A stretch of DNA of 64,000 bases. Source: Fibrobacter sp. UWT2. Its GTDB lineage: Bacteria; Fibrobacterota; Fibrobacteria; Fibrobacterales; Fibrobacteraceae. The translations under genes were made by a program, and so were the position numbers. The first letter of the stretch is position 1. Each line of letters starts with the position of its first letter. Shown piece after piece: positions 44,177 to 51,986 of this stretch. Location: positions 224,759 through 288,758 of the forward strand of contig NZ_FRBF01000001.1 in the NCBI RefSeq assembly GCF_900142545.1, given 5' to 3'. The notes below the pieces were generated by a model. That model worked only from the letters and a program-made list of their open reading frames with translations. It did no database searches and was not told the DNA's origin.

Positions 44177-44887
44177 ATGACTGTTCATTGCATAGTGCCT
44201 GCCCGCATGGGTTCAAGCCGATTTCCGGGCAAACCCTTGATCAAGATCGCAGGCAAAGAAATGATAGTGCGCACCCTAGAGCGTGCGCTTTTGGCCGAAT
44301 GTTTTGACCGCATTGTGTGCGCGACCGATTCCGAAGAAATTGCAGACGTGGTTTCTCGGGCGGGTTTTGAATTTATTTTGACTCCGGATGCCGCTACCGG
44401 TTCTGACCGAGTCGCCTTTGCGGCGCGGGCCTTGAATTTGGACCTGGTGGTGAACTTGCAGGGGGACGAACCCTTGGTGGAACCTTCTGTGTTGTGCGAT
44501 GTGGCATCGGCCCTCGAAAAGCACCCTGATGAATGGGTGACGGTCGCGTGCCCCTTGAATCCTGCCGAGGCGGAACTCAAGACGGTGGTCAAGGTTTTGG
44601 TGAAAGACGATTACGCGGTGGACTTTACCCGGTCGGTAGCGAATGAGGACGCTGCCCGCTGGTTCCAGCACCAGGGAATCTACGCTTATTCCAGGGTGTG
44701 CCGCGATGAATTTTCGTCTTTGCCACAGACTGAAGTTGAAAAGGAACGCTCCTTGGAGCAGATGCGTATTCTGGGCAAACGCCCCATTCGCATTGTCCAG
44801 AGCAAGTACTCTTCGATTTCGGTGGATGTCCCTTCAGACGTGAATGCGGTGGAGGTGGCGCTTAAAAAGCCCTTTGGTCGAGGATAA
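44177..44887 (+). CDS. kdsB: 3-Deoxy-manno-octulosonate cytidylyltransferase
   Basis: Activates KDO as CMP-KDO for lipopolysaccharide inner core. 236 residues: IVPARMGSSRFPGKPL (nucleotide-binding start), CATDSEEIAD, TGSDRVAFAA, NLQGDEPLV and the later QHQGIYAYSR. The absence of a Shine-Dalgarno site and TAATCT seven bases before the ATG suggest its own promoter or coupling with gatC, ten bases upstream. Its stop codon lies inside an inverted repeat shared with the next gene's ribosome site. Confidence 0.94.
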   Translation: MTVHCIVPARMGSSRFPGKPLIKIAGKEMIVRTLERALLAECFDRIVCATDSEEIADVVSRAGFEFILTPDAATGSDRVAFAARALNLDLVVNLQGDEPLVEPSVLCDVASALEKHPDEWVTVACPLNPAEAELKTVVKVLVKDDYAVDFTRSVANEDAARWFQHQGIYAYSRVCRDEFSSLPQTEVEKERSLEQMRILGKRPIRIVQSKYSSISVDVPSDVNAVEVALKKPFGRG

Positions 44888-44904
44888 CCAACGGAGGTTA
44901 TCCT
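44881..44904 (+). promoter_or_regulatory. Hairpin spanning kdsB stop and comEA-like ribosome site
   Basis: AGGATAACC (44881-44889) pairs perfectly with GGTTATCCT (44896-44904), loop AACGGA. The kdsB stop lies in the 5' arm, and the GGAGG site straddles the loop and 3' arm, immediately before ATG 44905. In the mRNA this can hide the ribosome site until kdsB translation opens it. Confidence 0.6.
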
Positions 44905-45354
44905 ATGAATGCACCTGAAAAAAACGTAGTCCGATTGGCACTATGCCTTTTGGTCATTGGAATCATTGTCCGGGTTCTCCCGTGGGGACTCCCGTCGATC
45001 GAGAGCTTTGAGGTGGGCGAGTCATTCTTCGTGGCGAACGAAGCCCCCATGGCAGCGAGTCGGGACTCCGTTGCCGTAGATAGTCTGCAAATGTCAAAAA
45101 GTGACAATAGATTTGAAGGCGAACCGAAAAAAGAGCGAAAATCGGCCAAAAAAGTGAACCTTCCGGTACATATCAATTCGGCTTCGATCGATGAACTTTG
45201 TGCCCTAAATGGGGTCGGTCCGAAGCTTGCCGAGAAGATTTTGGCCACCAGAAATGCCCTCGGACCCTTCAAAACCCCCGAAGATTTGCAAAAAGTGCCT
45301 GGAATTGGCAAGAAAAAAATGGAAAAGCTCCTTTTAGGGGTAATTTTTGATTAG
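44905..45354 (+). CDS. ComEA-like helix-hairpin-helix protein
   Basis: 149 residues: one N-terminal membrane helix (about 10-28, RLALCLLVIGIIVRVLPWG), an extracytoplasmic basic linker and a C-terminal double HhH DNA-binding region (HINSASIDELCALNGVGPKL, then AEKILATRNALGPF... LQKVPGIGKKKMEKL). The arrangement matches ComEA, the DNA receptor of natural transformation, and related proteins in type II secretion loci. Together with pilB- and pilM/N-like genes nearby it points to DNA uptake, but ComEC is not seen here. Confidence 0.82.
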   Translation: MNAPEKNVVRLALCLLVIGIIVRVLPWGLPSIESFEVGESFFVANEAPMAASRDSVAVDSLQMSKSDNRFEGEPKKERKSAKKVNLPVHINSASIDELCALNGVGPKLAEKILATRNALGPFKTPEDLQKVPGIGKKKMEKLLLGVIFD

Positions 45355-45391
45355 TTTTAGAGTGTAGTTTTTTTCATAAGTCGTTGATAAT

Positions 45392-46306
45392 ATGAGTGAT
45401 ACGAAGATTTACATGGGTATAGAAACGGGGGACGCTTCTCTGAAAGTCGCCCTTTTGGACGCGGCTGAACGCCGTGTTTTGAAGACGGCAGTCCTCGAAA
45501 CGGAAACTGCTCCCCTTGACGATGTCTATGCTTTTGAAACCGTCCTCCAAGGATGGATGGATTTCAACCAGATTGAATCCGTCGATGCCGTTTCGGTGGC
45601 GATTCCCGCATTTAGATCGATTGTTCGCCAAATCTTTGTTCCGGCCGAAGCTACAAAGAATGTCGATGACTATGTAAAGTGGTACGTTTCGCTGATTACC
45701 AATGCCGATGCCAATGCGTATATAATTGATTACAAAATCATGAGTGGCGACCCGGAACTCGGCTACACGATTATGCTGATTGCCGTCCGCGAACAGTGGG
45801 TCGATAATTTACGTAAAGGCTTCCGTAACAAGATGTTAGCTCCTAAGGCCATGGACGTGGACGTGCTTTCGCTCATGAACCTGATGGACTTTGCCGAAAA
45901 TGTGTCCGAACTGACATGTATAGTCAAGGCTGACTATGCTGGTGTGACCTTGCTTTGGCTTACCAAGGACAACCTGCATGCGCTCCGCTGCGTGTCCACG
46001 CTTTCTTTGGTGAACAACACCAAGGAAGAAGCTTACCAGATTTTGGCTAGGGAAATTGCCGAACAAATCTCTATTGCCCAGCAGGAAAATGCCTCTGTTT
46101 CGACCAAGGCGATTCGTCTGTGCGGTGAAATGGCTAGCGATATGCTGTTTGTGGAAGATGTTCGTGCAAAGCTTTCCGACTACCAGCTTAGCTTGATGGA
46201 TTCTTTCTCTAACTTGAGGCTCCCGATCGAAGAAGAAGATTCTGCTGCCGTGCTTTCTTGCGCAGGTGCTATCGGTGCTGCCTTGAATGTGATGGAGGGT
46301 GTATGA
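45392..46306 (+). CDS. PilM-like actin-fold protein
   Basis: 304 residues, cytoplasmic. The start KIYMGIETGDASLKVALLDA is an actin/FtsA-type first strand, with VDAVSVAIPAFRSIVRQIFVP, MNLMDF and LSCAGAIGAAL near the end. This resembles PilM of type IV pili (or the GspL cytoplasmic domain). Overlap of four bases with the PilN-like gene (ATGA) strongly supports the pairing. Sequence divergence makes the assignment tentative. Confidence 0.7.
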   Translation: MSDTKIYMGIETGDASLKVALLDAAERRVLKTAVLETETAPLDDVYAFETVLQGWMDFNQIESVDAVSVAIPAFRSIVRQIFVPAEATKNVDDYVKWYVSLITNADANAYIIDYKIMSGDPELGYTIMLIAVREQWVDNLRKGFRNKMLAPKAMDVDVLSLMNLMDFAENVSELTCIVKADYAGVTLLWLTKDNLHALRCVSTLSLVNNTKEEAYQILAREIAEQISIAQQENASVSTKAIRLCGEMASDMLFVEDVRAKLSDYQLSLMDSFSNLRLPIEEEDSAAVLSCAGAIGAALNVMEGV

Positions 46307-47319
46307 TTCATTTGAACTTGATTGACGCCGCCGAACGCTTGGTCGAAGTCGAAAATGTGGCTCCGGTCAACGAGACTAGCGTCAAGGAACTGCAGAAGAA
46401 GTCTCGCAAGAAGGCTTTGACGGTTCTTGTGGCGGCTCTGTTTGTGTTTGTTGCATTCAGCTGCTTCTTGAGTGTTGCGGGTGTTCCGCAGCCGTTGCAG
46501 GGCTTGTTGCCGCCTCCTTATTTGGAATTGATTGGTGCCGAAGACCCGACTCGTTCGGCTCTTGCGATCGGTGCCGGACAGCGCACCTCCGCCGGTGGTT
46601 CGCTCGAAGCGGAAGCCGCCGCTGCTGCTGCTTTGATCCGTCAGCGTGAAAACGTGACGGTGAAGCAGGTGGTGGGCGAAATCAATCCGCAGGCTCTGTT
46701 CAACAACAAGCGTACGGACTACAGCAGCTACCTGCCGCTCGAAAAGATTTCGTACCAGAAGGCCTCTGTCGGTCAGTTCTTGACATTCTTGAATACCGCA
46801 ACGCCTGACGATGTGGGCTTCTCGGATTGTATCTTCCAGGCTCCGAACTACTTCTACGTGCGTGGTGTTGCCGCCAATCCGGTGTCCCAGAAGTCCTTCT
46901 TGGATCGCTTGCGCGCCGTGAGTGCGGACTTCAGAACTCCGCCGCTGCCTGAAAATGCTCCGGCAACGGACATTACCGCTTTCGGTATGTTCAACGTGAA
47001 CAACGTAAATTTGAATGCCGTTTCGTCTTTTGTTCCGACTTCCGAAGTGAATGGCGAAATCAAGTCGATGAAGGCTTTGGCTGCCACTCAGAAGGTGCAG
47101 TTCAGTGGACTTGAAAAGCCCGTGATTGAAGAATACGGTGTCTACAAGCGCTACACTATTAAGGCTACGACTACGGCTGACTTTGCCGAGCTGAATGCCT
47201 TTGTGACGGCCTTTGTGGGATCGCCTTCTCGCATCGGTATTCGTAACATCGAAATGAAACTTGCCAAGAAGGATATGTTCACCACGATCCTTTTTGAAAT
47301 GTTCGTTATCAAGCAATAG
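46303..47319 (+). CDS. PilN-like inner-membrane protein
   Basis: 338 residues: a short cytoplasmic MIHLNLIDAAERL segment, resembling the INLLP motif that binds PilM, and one membrane helix (about 40-62, ALTVLVAALFVFVAFSCFLSVAG). A long periplasmic region with coiled and alpha/beta parts follows. Start 46303 overlaps the PilM-like stop. It is longer than classical PilN (about 200), so a PilN-PilO merger or a GspL-type protein is possible. rsmD follows after five bases. Confidence 0.68.
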   Translation: MIHLNLIDAAERLVEVENVAPVNETSVKELQKKSRKKALTVLVAALFVFVAFSCFLSVAGVPQPLQGLLPPPYLELIGAEDPTRSALAIGAGQRTSAGGSLEAEAAAAAALIRQRENVTVKQVVGEINPQALFNNKRTDYSSYLPLEKISYQKASVGQFLTFLNTATPDDVGFSDCIFQAPNYFYVRGVAANPVSQKSFLDRLRAVSADFRTPPLPENAPATDITAFGMFNVNNVNLNAVSSFVPTSEVNGEIKSMKALAATQKVQFSGLEKPVIEEYGVYKRYTIKATTTADFAELNAFVTAFVGSPSRIGIRNIEMKLAKKDMFTTILFEMFVIKQ

Positions 47320-47324
47320 TCCCG

Positions 47325-47873
47325 ATGCCTATTCGCATTACTGGCGGACTCATGCGGGGTAGGAATGTTCCTTCCCCGGATACTTCCAAGACAAGACCGA
47401 CTGCTTCCCGTACCAGGGAAGCTCTCTTCAACATTTTGCAAGGTGTTGAAAATTTCCGCGTACTGGATTTGTTTGCGGGCACGGGCATTATGGGAATCGA
47501 AGCGTTGAGCCGCGGTGCAGCTAGCGTCGTGGCTGTTGAAATGGCGCATGCCCAGGCTAGACTCGTGTTGCAGGCGTACAAGGCTTTGTCTCTGGAATCG
47601 AAACTTAATTTGTTAGAAAAGAACGCCCTAACGCTTGACAAGGAAACTTTGTGCGCCAGCGAATGCTTTGACTTGATTTATGCGGACCCTCCGTTCAAGG
47701 ATATGGATTATCCTGATTTGCGCCCTTATTGGGAATGGCTGAATCCAGGTGGTGTCGCTGTGTTCGAAGCTCCGAGTCGCAATTTGCCCGCTTGGGTCAA
47801 GGATGCCGACGAGGCTGGCAAGGTGCAAGTCCGCCGCTACGGCGAATCCTCGCTGGTGATCTATAGAAAGTAG
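47325..47873 (+). CDS. rsmD: 16S rRNA (guanine966-N2)-methyltransferase
   Basis: Methylates G966 in 16S rRNA. 182 residues: RITGGLMRGRNV and TRPTASRTREALFNIL, then the SAM-binding VLDLFAGTGIMGIEALSRGA and catalytic YADPPF. All are diagnostic of RsmD. Often paired with coaD, which indeed comes next (80 bases). Confidence 0.95.
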   Translation: MPIRITGGLMRGRNVPSPDTSKTRPTASRTREALFNILQGVENFRVLDLFAGTGIMGIEALSRGAASVVAVEMAHAQARLVLQAYKALSLESKLNLLEKNALTLDKETLCASECFDLIYADPPFKDMDYPDLRPYWEWLNPGGVAVFEAPSRNLPAWVKDADEAGKVQVRRYGESSLVIYRK

Positions 47874-47940
47874 ACGGTAGGAAGTAGACAGTTTTTCTTG
47901 AATATAACTTCGTACTTCCTACTTCTCACTTCCTACTTTT
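47872..47940. repeat. TACTTCC repeat cluster between rsmD and coaD
   Basis: GTAGGAAGTA (47877-47886) is the exact reverse complement of TACTTCCTAC (47913-47922), followed by further TTCTCACTTCCTACTT units. It forms a hairpin and may terminate rsmD transcripts. Similar units occur before rhomboid, thiL and the gene at 59806. Confidence 0.55.
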
Positions 47941-47953
47941 CTAAATTGTAAGC

Positions 47954-48454
47954 ATGAAGAAAATCGCCGTTTTCGCCGGGTCGTTCGATCCGTTTACCTT
48001 AGGTCACCTCGATATCGTGAAGCGCGCCTCTGCGCTGTTCGATGAATTGTGGGTGGTCATCTTCGAGAATACTTCTAAGAAGTATATGTACGATGAAGGA
48101 ACTCGAATGCAGATGATTCAGAAAGCGGTCAAAGGCTTGAAGAATGTGAAGGTGGACTGTGCTGCAGGGCTTACGGTCGACTATATGAAAATGGTGAAGG
48201 CGACGTACCTGGTGCGCGGAATCCGTGGCGCTGCCGACGTGGAATACGAACAGTCCATTGCCTGGAACAACAAGGTGCTTTACCCTGAATGCGAAACGAT
48301 CTTCTTGTCCAGCTCTCCGGAACATTTGAATGTCTCCAGTACCGTAGTTCGCGAACTCTTGAAAGTGGGCGTTGCAAAGGGTGCCAACGGGAAAAAAATA
48401 CTCGCTAAATATGTCCCCGCTACAGAAATCCCTTTACTAACCACCAACCACTAA
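47954..48454 (+). CDS. coaD: Phosphopantetheine adenylyltransferase
   Basis: Fourth step of coenzyme A synthesis. 166 residues: IAVFAGSFDPFTLGHLDIVKRA with the TxGH nucleotidyl-transfer motif, LVRGIRGAADVEYEQ and FLSSSPEHLNVSSTVVREL (ISSTxxR-type motif). TAAATT lies six bases before the start and no Shine-Dalgarno site is visible, a probable leaderless start. Confidence 0.96.
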   Translation: MKKIAVFAGSFDPFTLGHLDIVKRASALFDELWVVIFENTSKKYMYDEGTRMQMIQKAVKGLKNVKVDCAAGLTVDYMKMVKATYLVRGIRGAADVEYEQSIAWNNKVLYPECETIFLSSSPEHLNVSSTVVRELLKVGVAKGANGKKILAKYVPATEIPLLTTNH

Positions 48455-48491
48455 CCACTGTCTACTTCCTACTTCCTACTTCCTACTAACC
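48455..48491. repeat. TACTTCC tandem repeats before rhomboid gene
   Basis: ACTGTCTACTTCCTACTTCC followed by TACTTCCTACTAACC: three nearly perfect seven-base units filling the whole gap between coaD and the rhomboid gene. Confidence 0.6.
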
Positions 48492-49382
48492 ATGAGACCT
48501 TTCAGATTTTTACCTAAAGTTTTGCGAACCTTGCTGATAATTAATGCAGTTGTGTTTGGACTTGCGTTTATCGGTGGTAAGATTCTAGGTTTGCATTTGA
48601 ACCTGCCTGGCTACGGTTACGGCAGCCTTGCTGAATACATTGCCTACTTTGGTGCCTTCTGGCCGTTTGCGCCGGAACAGGCTTGGCGCTTTGTGTCGTA
48701 CATGTTCATCCATGTGGATTTCTGGCATTTCCTGTTCAATATGCTCATGCTCTGGATGTTCGGTAGCGATGTGGCCGACATGATGGGCTCCAAGCATTTT
48801 ACGGGAATGTATTTCTTCTGTGGAATTTTTGCGGCTGTCTTTAGCCTGGTCATGTACTGGATTGGCATGACGAATGCTCCGATTATCGGTGCTTCAGGCG
48901 CCCTCATGGGAATCTTTGTGGCGTACTACAAGTTCTTCCCGAACCGCATGCTTTTGATGTTCTTCTTCTTCCCGATGCGAATCAAGTACGCCATGTGGTT
49001 CATGGTGGCCGTGGATGTGTTCATGGCTCATTCGGGCGATGGTGTGGCCCACCTCGCTCACTTGGGTGGTGTCGTAGGTGGTTTCCTTTACATGCACTTT
49101 TACGAACGCGGCTTTGGTAACCTCGGCAAGGCATTTGCAAAAATGCGTGGCCCGAAGTTTACGGTACATCCGGGAGGCCGTTCCGAAAACGAGTCTCGTG
49201 CGGAATCGAAATCCGATTCTGATGCTATCGAAGGTGAAGTTTTTTATGTGGACGAAAACAAGCGAATGGATGAAATCCTCAAGAAAGTCAATCGCGAGGG
49301 AATCAATTCGCTGAATGAGTCTGAACGTCAATTCTTACTACAGGCGAGCGAAAAGTTGCGCCGCCGCAGAGGAGGCTTCTAA
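48492..49382 (+). CDS. Rhomboid family intramembrane serine protease
   Basis: Cleaves membrane segments of other proteins within the bilayer. 296 residues: six or so helices between 12 and 205, HFLFNM (H79, N83), nucleophile motif GASGALMG (S135) and catalytic histidine in AHLAHLGG (H190). A cytoplasmic tail (205-296) is charged and ends with a short helical region that includes LNESERQFLLQASEKLRRR, a motif seen in bacterial rhomboids with DUF6576-like tails. Its stop overlaps the next start (TAATG). Confidence 0.92.
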   Translation: MRPFRFLPKVLRTLLIINAVVFGLAFIGGKILGLHLNLPGYGYGSLAEYIAYFGAFWPFAPEQAWRFVSYMFIHVDFWHFLFNMLMLWMFGSDVADMMGSKHFTGMYFFCGIFAAVFSLVMYWIGMTNAPIIGASGALMGIFVAYYKFFPNRMLLMFFFFPMRIKYAMWFMVAVDVFMAHSGDGVAHLAHLGGVVGGFLYMHFYERGFGNLGKAFAKMRGPKFTVHPGGRSENESRAESKSDSDAIEGEVFYVDENKRMDEILKKVNREGINSLNESERQFLLQASEKLRRRRGGF

Positions 49383-50344
49383 TGAAGAAAGTTTTAGGTA
49401 TGGGCGCAGCCCTCGTTGATATTTTGGCCAATGTGGATGACGCTTGGATTGAAGCCCAGGGTGTGCAGAAGGGTGGCATGAATATGGTGGACTGGCCCCA
49501 GATGGAAAAGTTCCTGGGCGCACTCAAGAATCCGCTGCGCGTGCCGGGTGGCTCTACCTGCAATACCATGGTGGGTCTTTCTCGCCTGGGTGGCAAGGCC
49601 GCCTTTATCTCGAAGATTGGCAACGACGAACTCGGTAACATTTTCAAGAAGCACTTGCAAGACAATGGTGTGGAATCGAAGCTCGGCTTGAGCGATGCCG
49701 CTACCGGTTGCGTTTTCAGCGCCGTGACGCCCGATGCCCAGCGTTCCATGTGGACTTATCTGGGCGCCTCCGATTTCTTGGGCAGCGACGACTTTGTGCC
49801 GGCTCTTTACGACGGCGTTGGCTTGCTGTATGCCGAAGGCTACCGTGCCTTTAACGCAGATTGTTTCAAGAAGTCCTTTACCTTGGCCCGCAGCCTGGGT
49901 GTAGAAACCGCTCTCGATTTTAGCAGCTTTGGCGTGGTGGAAGCCTGCCGCAAGCTTTTTGATGAACTCTTTGCCGAAGGAATGATCGATATCATTATCG
50001 CGAACGAAGACGAAGCTTATGCTTATGCCGGCGTCAAGGAAGAAGCCGCTCTCGATGTCCTCGCCAAGAAGGCGAAGGTCGCCGTGGTGAAAATCGGCAA
50101 GCGCGGTGCCCTGATTGCCAAGGACGGCAAGGTGGTGCATGTGCAGGCTGGCCCTGCCAAGGCTATCGATACTACCGGTGCAGGCGACTTGTGGGCATCG
50201 GGATTCCTTTATGGCTACATGAACGGCTGGGATATGGAACGTTCTGGAAATCTCGGAAGCGTCGTTTCTAACGAAGTGGTCCAGGTGATGGGCGCCCAGA
50301 TTCCGGAAGACGGCTGGAAGCGAATTTTAGCGGCTCGCGGCTAA
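49382..50344 (+). CDS. PfkB family carbohydrate/nucleoside kinase
   Basis: 320-residue ribokinase-like kinase, perhaps adenosine- or sugar-specific. Signs: N-terminal GMGAALVDILANVDD, GGSTCNTMVGLSRLGG, the anion-hole motif DTTGAGDLWASGFLYG near the C-terminus and VKIGKRGALI. The substrate is not evident. Coupled to the rhomboid gene by a one-base overlap; a terminator follows. Confidence 0.9.
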   Translation: MKKVLGMGAALVDILANVDDAWIEAQGVQKGGMNMVDWPQMEKFLGALKNPLRVPGGSTCNTMVGLSRLGGKAAFISKIGNDELGNIFKKHLQDNGVESKLGLSDAATGCVFSAVTPDAQRSMWTYLGASDFLGSDDFVPALYDGVGLLYAEGYRAFNADCFKKSFTLARSLGVETALDFSSFGVVEACRKLFDELFAEGMIDIIIANEDEAYAYAGVKEEAALDVLAKKAKVAVVKIGKRGALIAKDGKVVHVQAGPAKAIDTTGAGDLWASGFLYGYMNGWDMERSGNLGSVVSNEVVQVMGAQIPEDGWKRILAARG

Positions 50345-50369
50345 TTTAAGTCCCTTTTTTGAACAGTAG

Positions 50370-50408
50370 AACAGGCTAAAAAGAATTTTTGGCCTGTTTT
50401 CCTTTTTT
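50370..50408 (+). terminator. Terminator of the rhomboid-pfkB unit
   Basis: AACAGGCTAAAAA (50370-50382), loop GAA, TTTTTGGCCTGTT (50386-50398), then TTCCTTTTTTTC. Thirteen base pairs with one wobble. Confidence 0.85.
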
Positions 50409-50463
50409 TCACTTTGCATAATTGTAAAGAAAAATTATATTTAGGTGAAAGTGGAGGTTTAAC

Positions 50464-51465
50464 ATGATGAAACGCATTCTTTGCTTGATAATGGTTGCAA
50501 TGGCGTTTTCTTTCGCTCAAGAAGAAACCTATATCCGCAATATTTGCGATACGCTGGGTGCAAAGAAAGTGGAATTGCAGTTGCAACAGATTGAAGAAAC
50601 GATGTGGTATGGTTCGAAAAATCTGTCCAAAGCGGATTCCGTCAAGAAGACGGTCTACAAGGACTATCTGGATGTAAAACCGTACAAGAATAAATTCAAT
50701 GGTGCCACAAAGCTTCCGGTGTCCATAACGGCGAGTTGTGTAGAAAGTCAACGCAATTTATTCCAGTATGCGATATGGTCTGACTTGCAATGGTCGCTAG
50801 TCAATAATGACAATGATTACGCAACCATGATCATGGATGCAAACCAGTTCTCCTTCAAGGGTTATGATGCAACGAATTCCTTCAATATCATTGCCATTAA
50901 AAAGGGGAGCCTTCCCCAAAACAATTCTTTCTCCACTAATGATTTGATGGTTTCAAAAACGTTTGAATTCAGTTTTGACTGGTGGTATTCAATTGCCTTC
51001 TATTTTGTAGGAACTAAGTATTCTTATGCTTCCGTTGTAGCCTTGGACTCCTTGACGGCGGCGAATACATCGGTGAATGGCCTAGATGTACCGGATTCGG
51101 TTTCGAAGGTCCAGTTACAGATACTCCATGGGGTGCTGGTGGATCCGAATAAGAATCTGCCGGCGTCGTCTAGCAGCGTTGCGTCTTCTTCGTCTGAAGA
51201 ACAGTCTTCTAGCAGCGAAGTTTCTAGTTCGTCTGTAGAAGCATCGAGTTCTTCTGAACAATCGAGCTCGTCTGAAGTAGAATCTAGTTCTTCGGAGCAT
51301 ACGACGGTAATTGGCCGCTTGGTGAACTCTCCGCGTGCATTCAAGGCTCGCGAAATCCGCAGGCTTGACGGTTCCAAAATCAAGGCCGGTGAAGTTCTTG
51401 TGCCTGGCGTGTATTACGTGAAGGGCGCGGACGGTCGATGGAAAAAACAGGTTGAATTGCCGTAA
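50464..51465 (+). CDS. Secreted protein with poly-serine linker and C-terminal sorting-like domain
   Basis: 333 residues. Signal peptide (MMKRILCLIMVAMAFSFA), then a globular domain of unknown function (about 20-230; TWFGSK-like aromatic-rich strands, several Asn/Asp). A serine/glutamate linker (about 237-278) and a C-terminal domain (RRLDGSKIKAGEVLVPGVYY, KGADGRWKKQV) follow; this ending is a common Fibrobacter sorting-like tail. GTGGAGG precedes the start and TATATT lies upstream. The globular part is not recognised as an enzyme. Confidence 0.78.
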   Translation: MMKRILCLIMVAMAFSFAQEETYIRNICDTLGAKKVELQLQQIEETMWYGSKNLSKADSVKKTVYKDYLDVKPYKNKFNGATKLPVSITASCVESQRNLFQYAIWSDLQWSLVNNDNDYATMIMDANQFSFKGYDATNSFNIIAIKKGSLPQNNSFSTNDLMVSKTFEFSFDWWYSIAFYFVGTKYSYASVVALDSLTAANTSVNGLDVPDSVSKVQLQILHGVLVDPNKNLPASSSSVASSSSEEQSSSSEVSSSSVEASSSSEQSSSSEVESSSSEHTTVIGRLVNSPRAFKAREIRRLDGSKIKAGEVLVPGVYYVKGADGRWKKQVELP

Positions 51466-51496
51466 GATTTTGATCGCCTAAAATTCTTTTACAGCG

Positions 51497-51535
51497 AGTT
51501 CCTGGCCGCGTTTGCCAGGAACTTGTCTTTTTTTT
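51497..51535 (+). terminator. Terminator after the secreted protein gene
   Basis: AGTTCCTGGC (51497-51506) pairs with GCCAGGAACT (51514-51523), then TGTCTTTTTTTT. Confidence 0.9.
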
Positions 51536-51536
51536 G

Positions 51537-51542
51537 TATATT
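51537..51542 (+). promoter_or_regulatory. -10 box seven bases before the next start
   Basis: TATATT, then TAACGGC, then ATG 51550. No Shine-Dalgarno sequence, so a leaderless transcript is likely. The box overlaps the end of the preceding terminator. Confidence 0.5.
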
Positions 51543-51549
51543 TAACGGC

Positions 51550-51969
51550 ATGATGCGTTTGATTAAAATTCTTGCGATTACCTTTTTGTTCTGTGGTTCA
51601 ATGGCACTAGCCGAAGAACCTGCTGTAGCTTCTCAGGCATCGACTGCAGAAACCGAATTGAAACAGGAAATTGCTGTACGCGATAGCGTCATGCAAGAAC
51701 AGGGAAACGCCTGCTCCGTTGAAAAGGATTCCTTGCGGGCTGTTATCGAAACCGAAAAAGCGAAAAGCGAAAATTGGGAAAAGAGTTACAACGTCATTAA
51801 GAAAGACAATGAAACGTGTGCCCAGATGTTGAGTACGTCTATTGGCGTGAATGTCAATAAGAAAGAAAAAGAAGATAACGACCGCCGTGCAGCCGCATTG
51901 GCAACATCGTCTTCGTTCTTGGGCGGTATCGGCATTGGCCTTTTGATCATGTGGCTGATTATGAAGTAA
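51550..51969 (+). CDS. Small exported membrane protein with coiled coil
   Basis: 139 residues, function unknown. Signal peptide (MMRLIKILAITFLFCGSMALA), a periplasmic helical region rich in Glu/Lys (about 35-90, ETELKQEIAVRDSVMQEQG) predicted to coil, and a C-terminal membrane helix (about 118-138, FLGGIGIGLLIMWLIMK). The layout suggests an inner-membrane tethered periplasmic coil. The start is placed at the first of two adjacent ATGs. The next gene begins 17 bases later. Confidence 0.7.
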   Translation: MMRLIKILAITFLFCGSMALAEEPAVASQASTAETELKQEIAVRDSVMQEQGNACSVEKDSLRAVIETEKAKSENWEKSYNVIKKDNETCAQMLSTSIGVNVNKKEKEDNDRRAAALATSSSFLGGIGIGLLIMWLIMK

Positions 51970-51986
51970 TCGGGCTTGAGGAGCGA

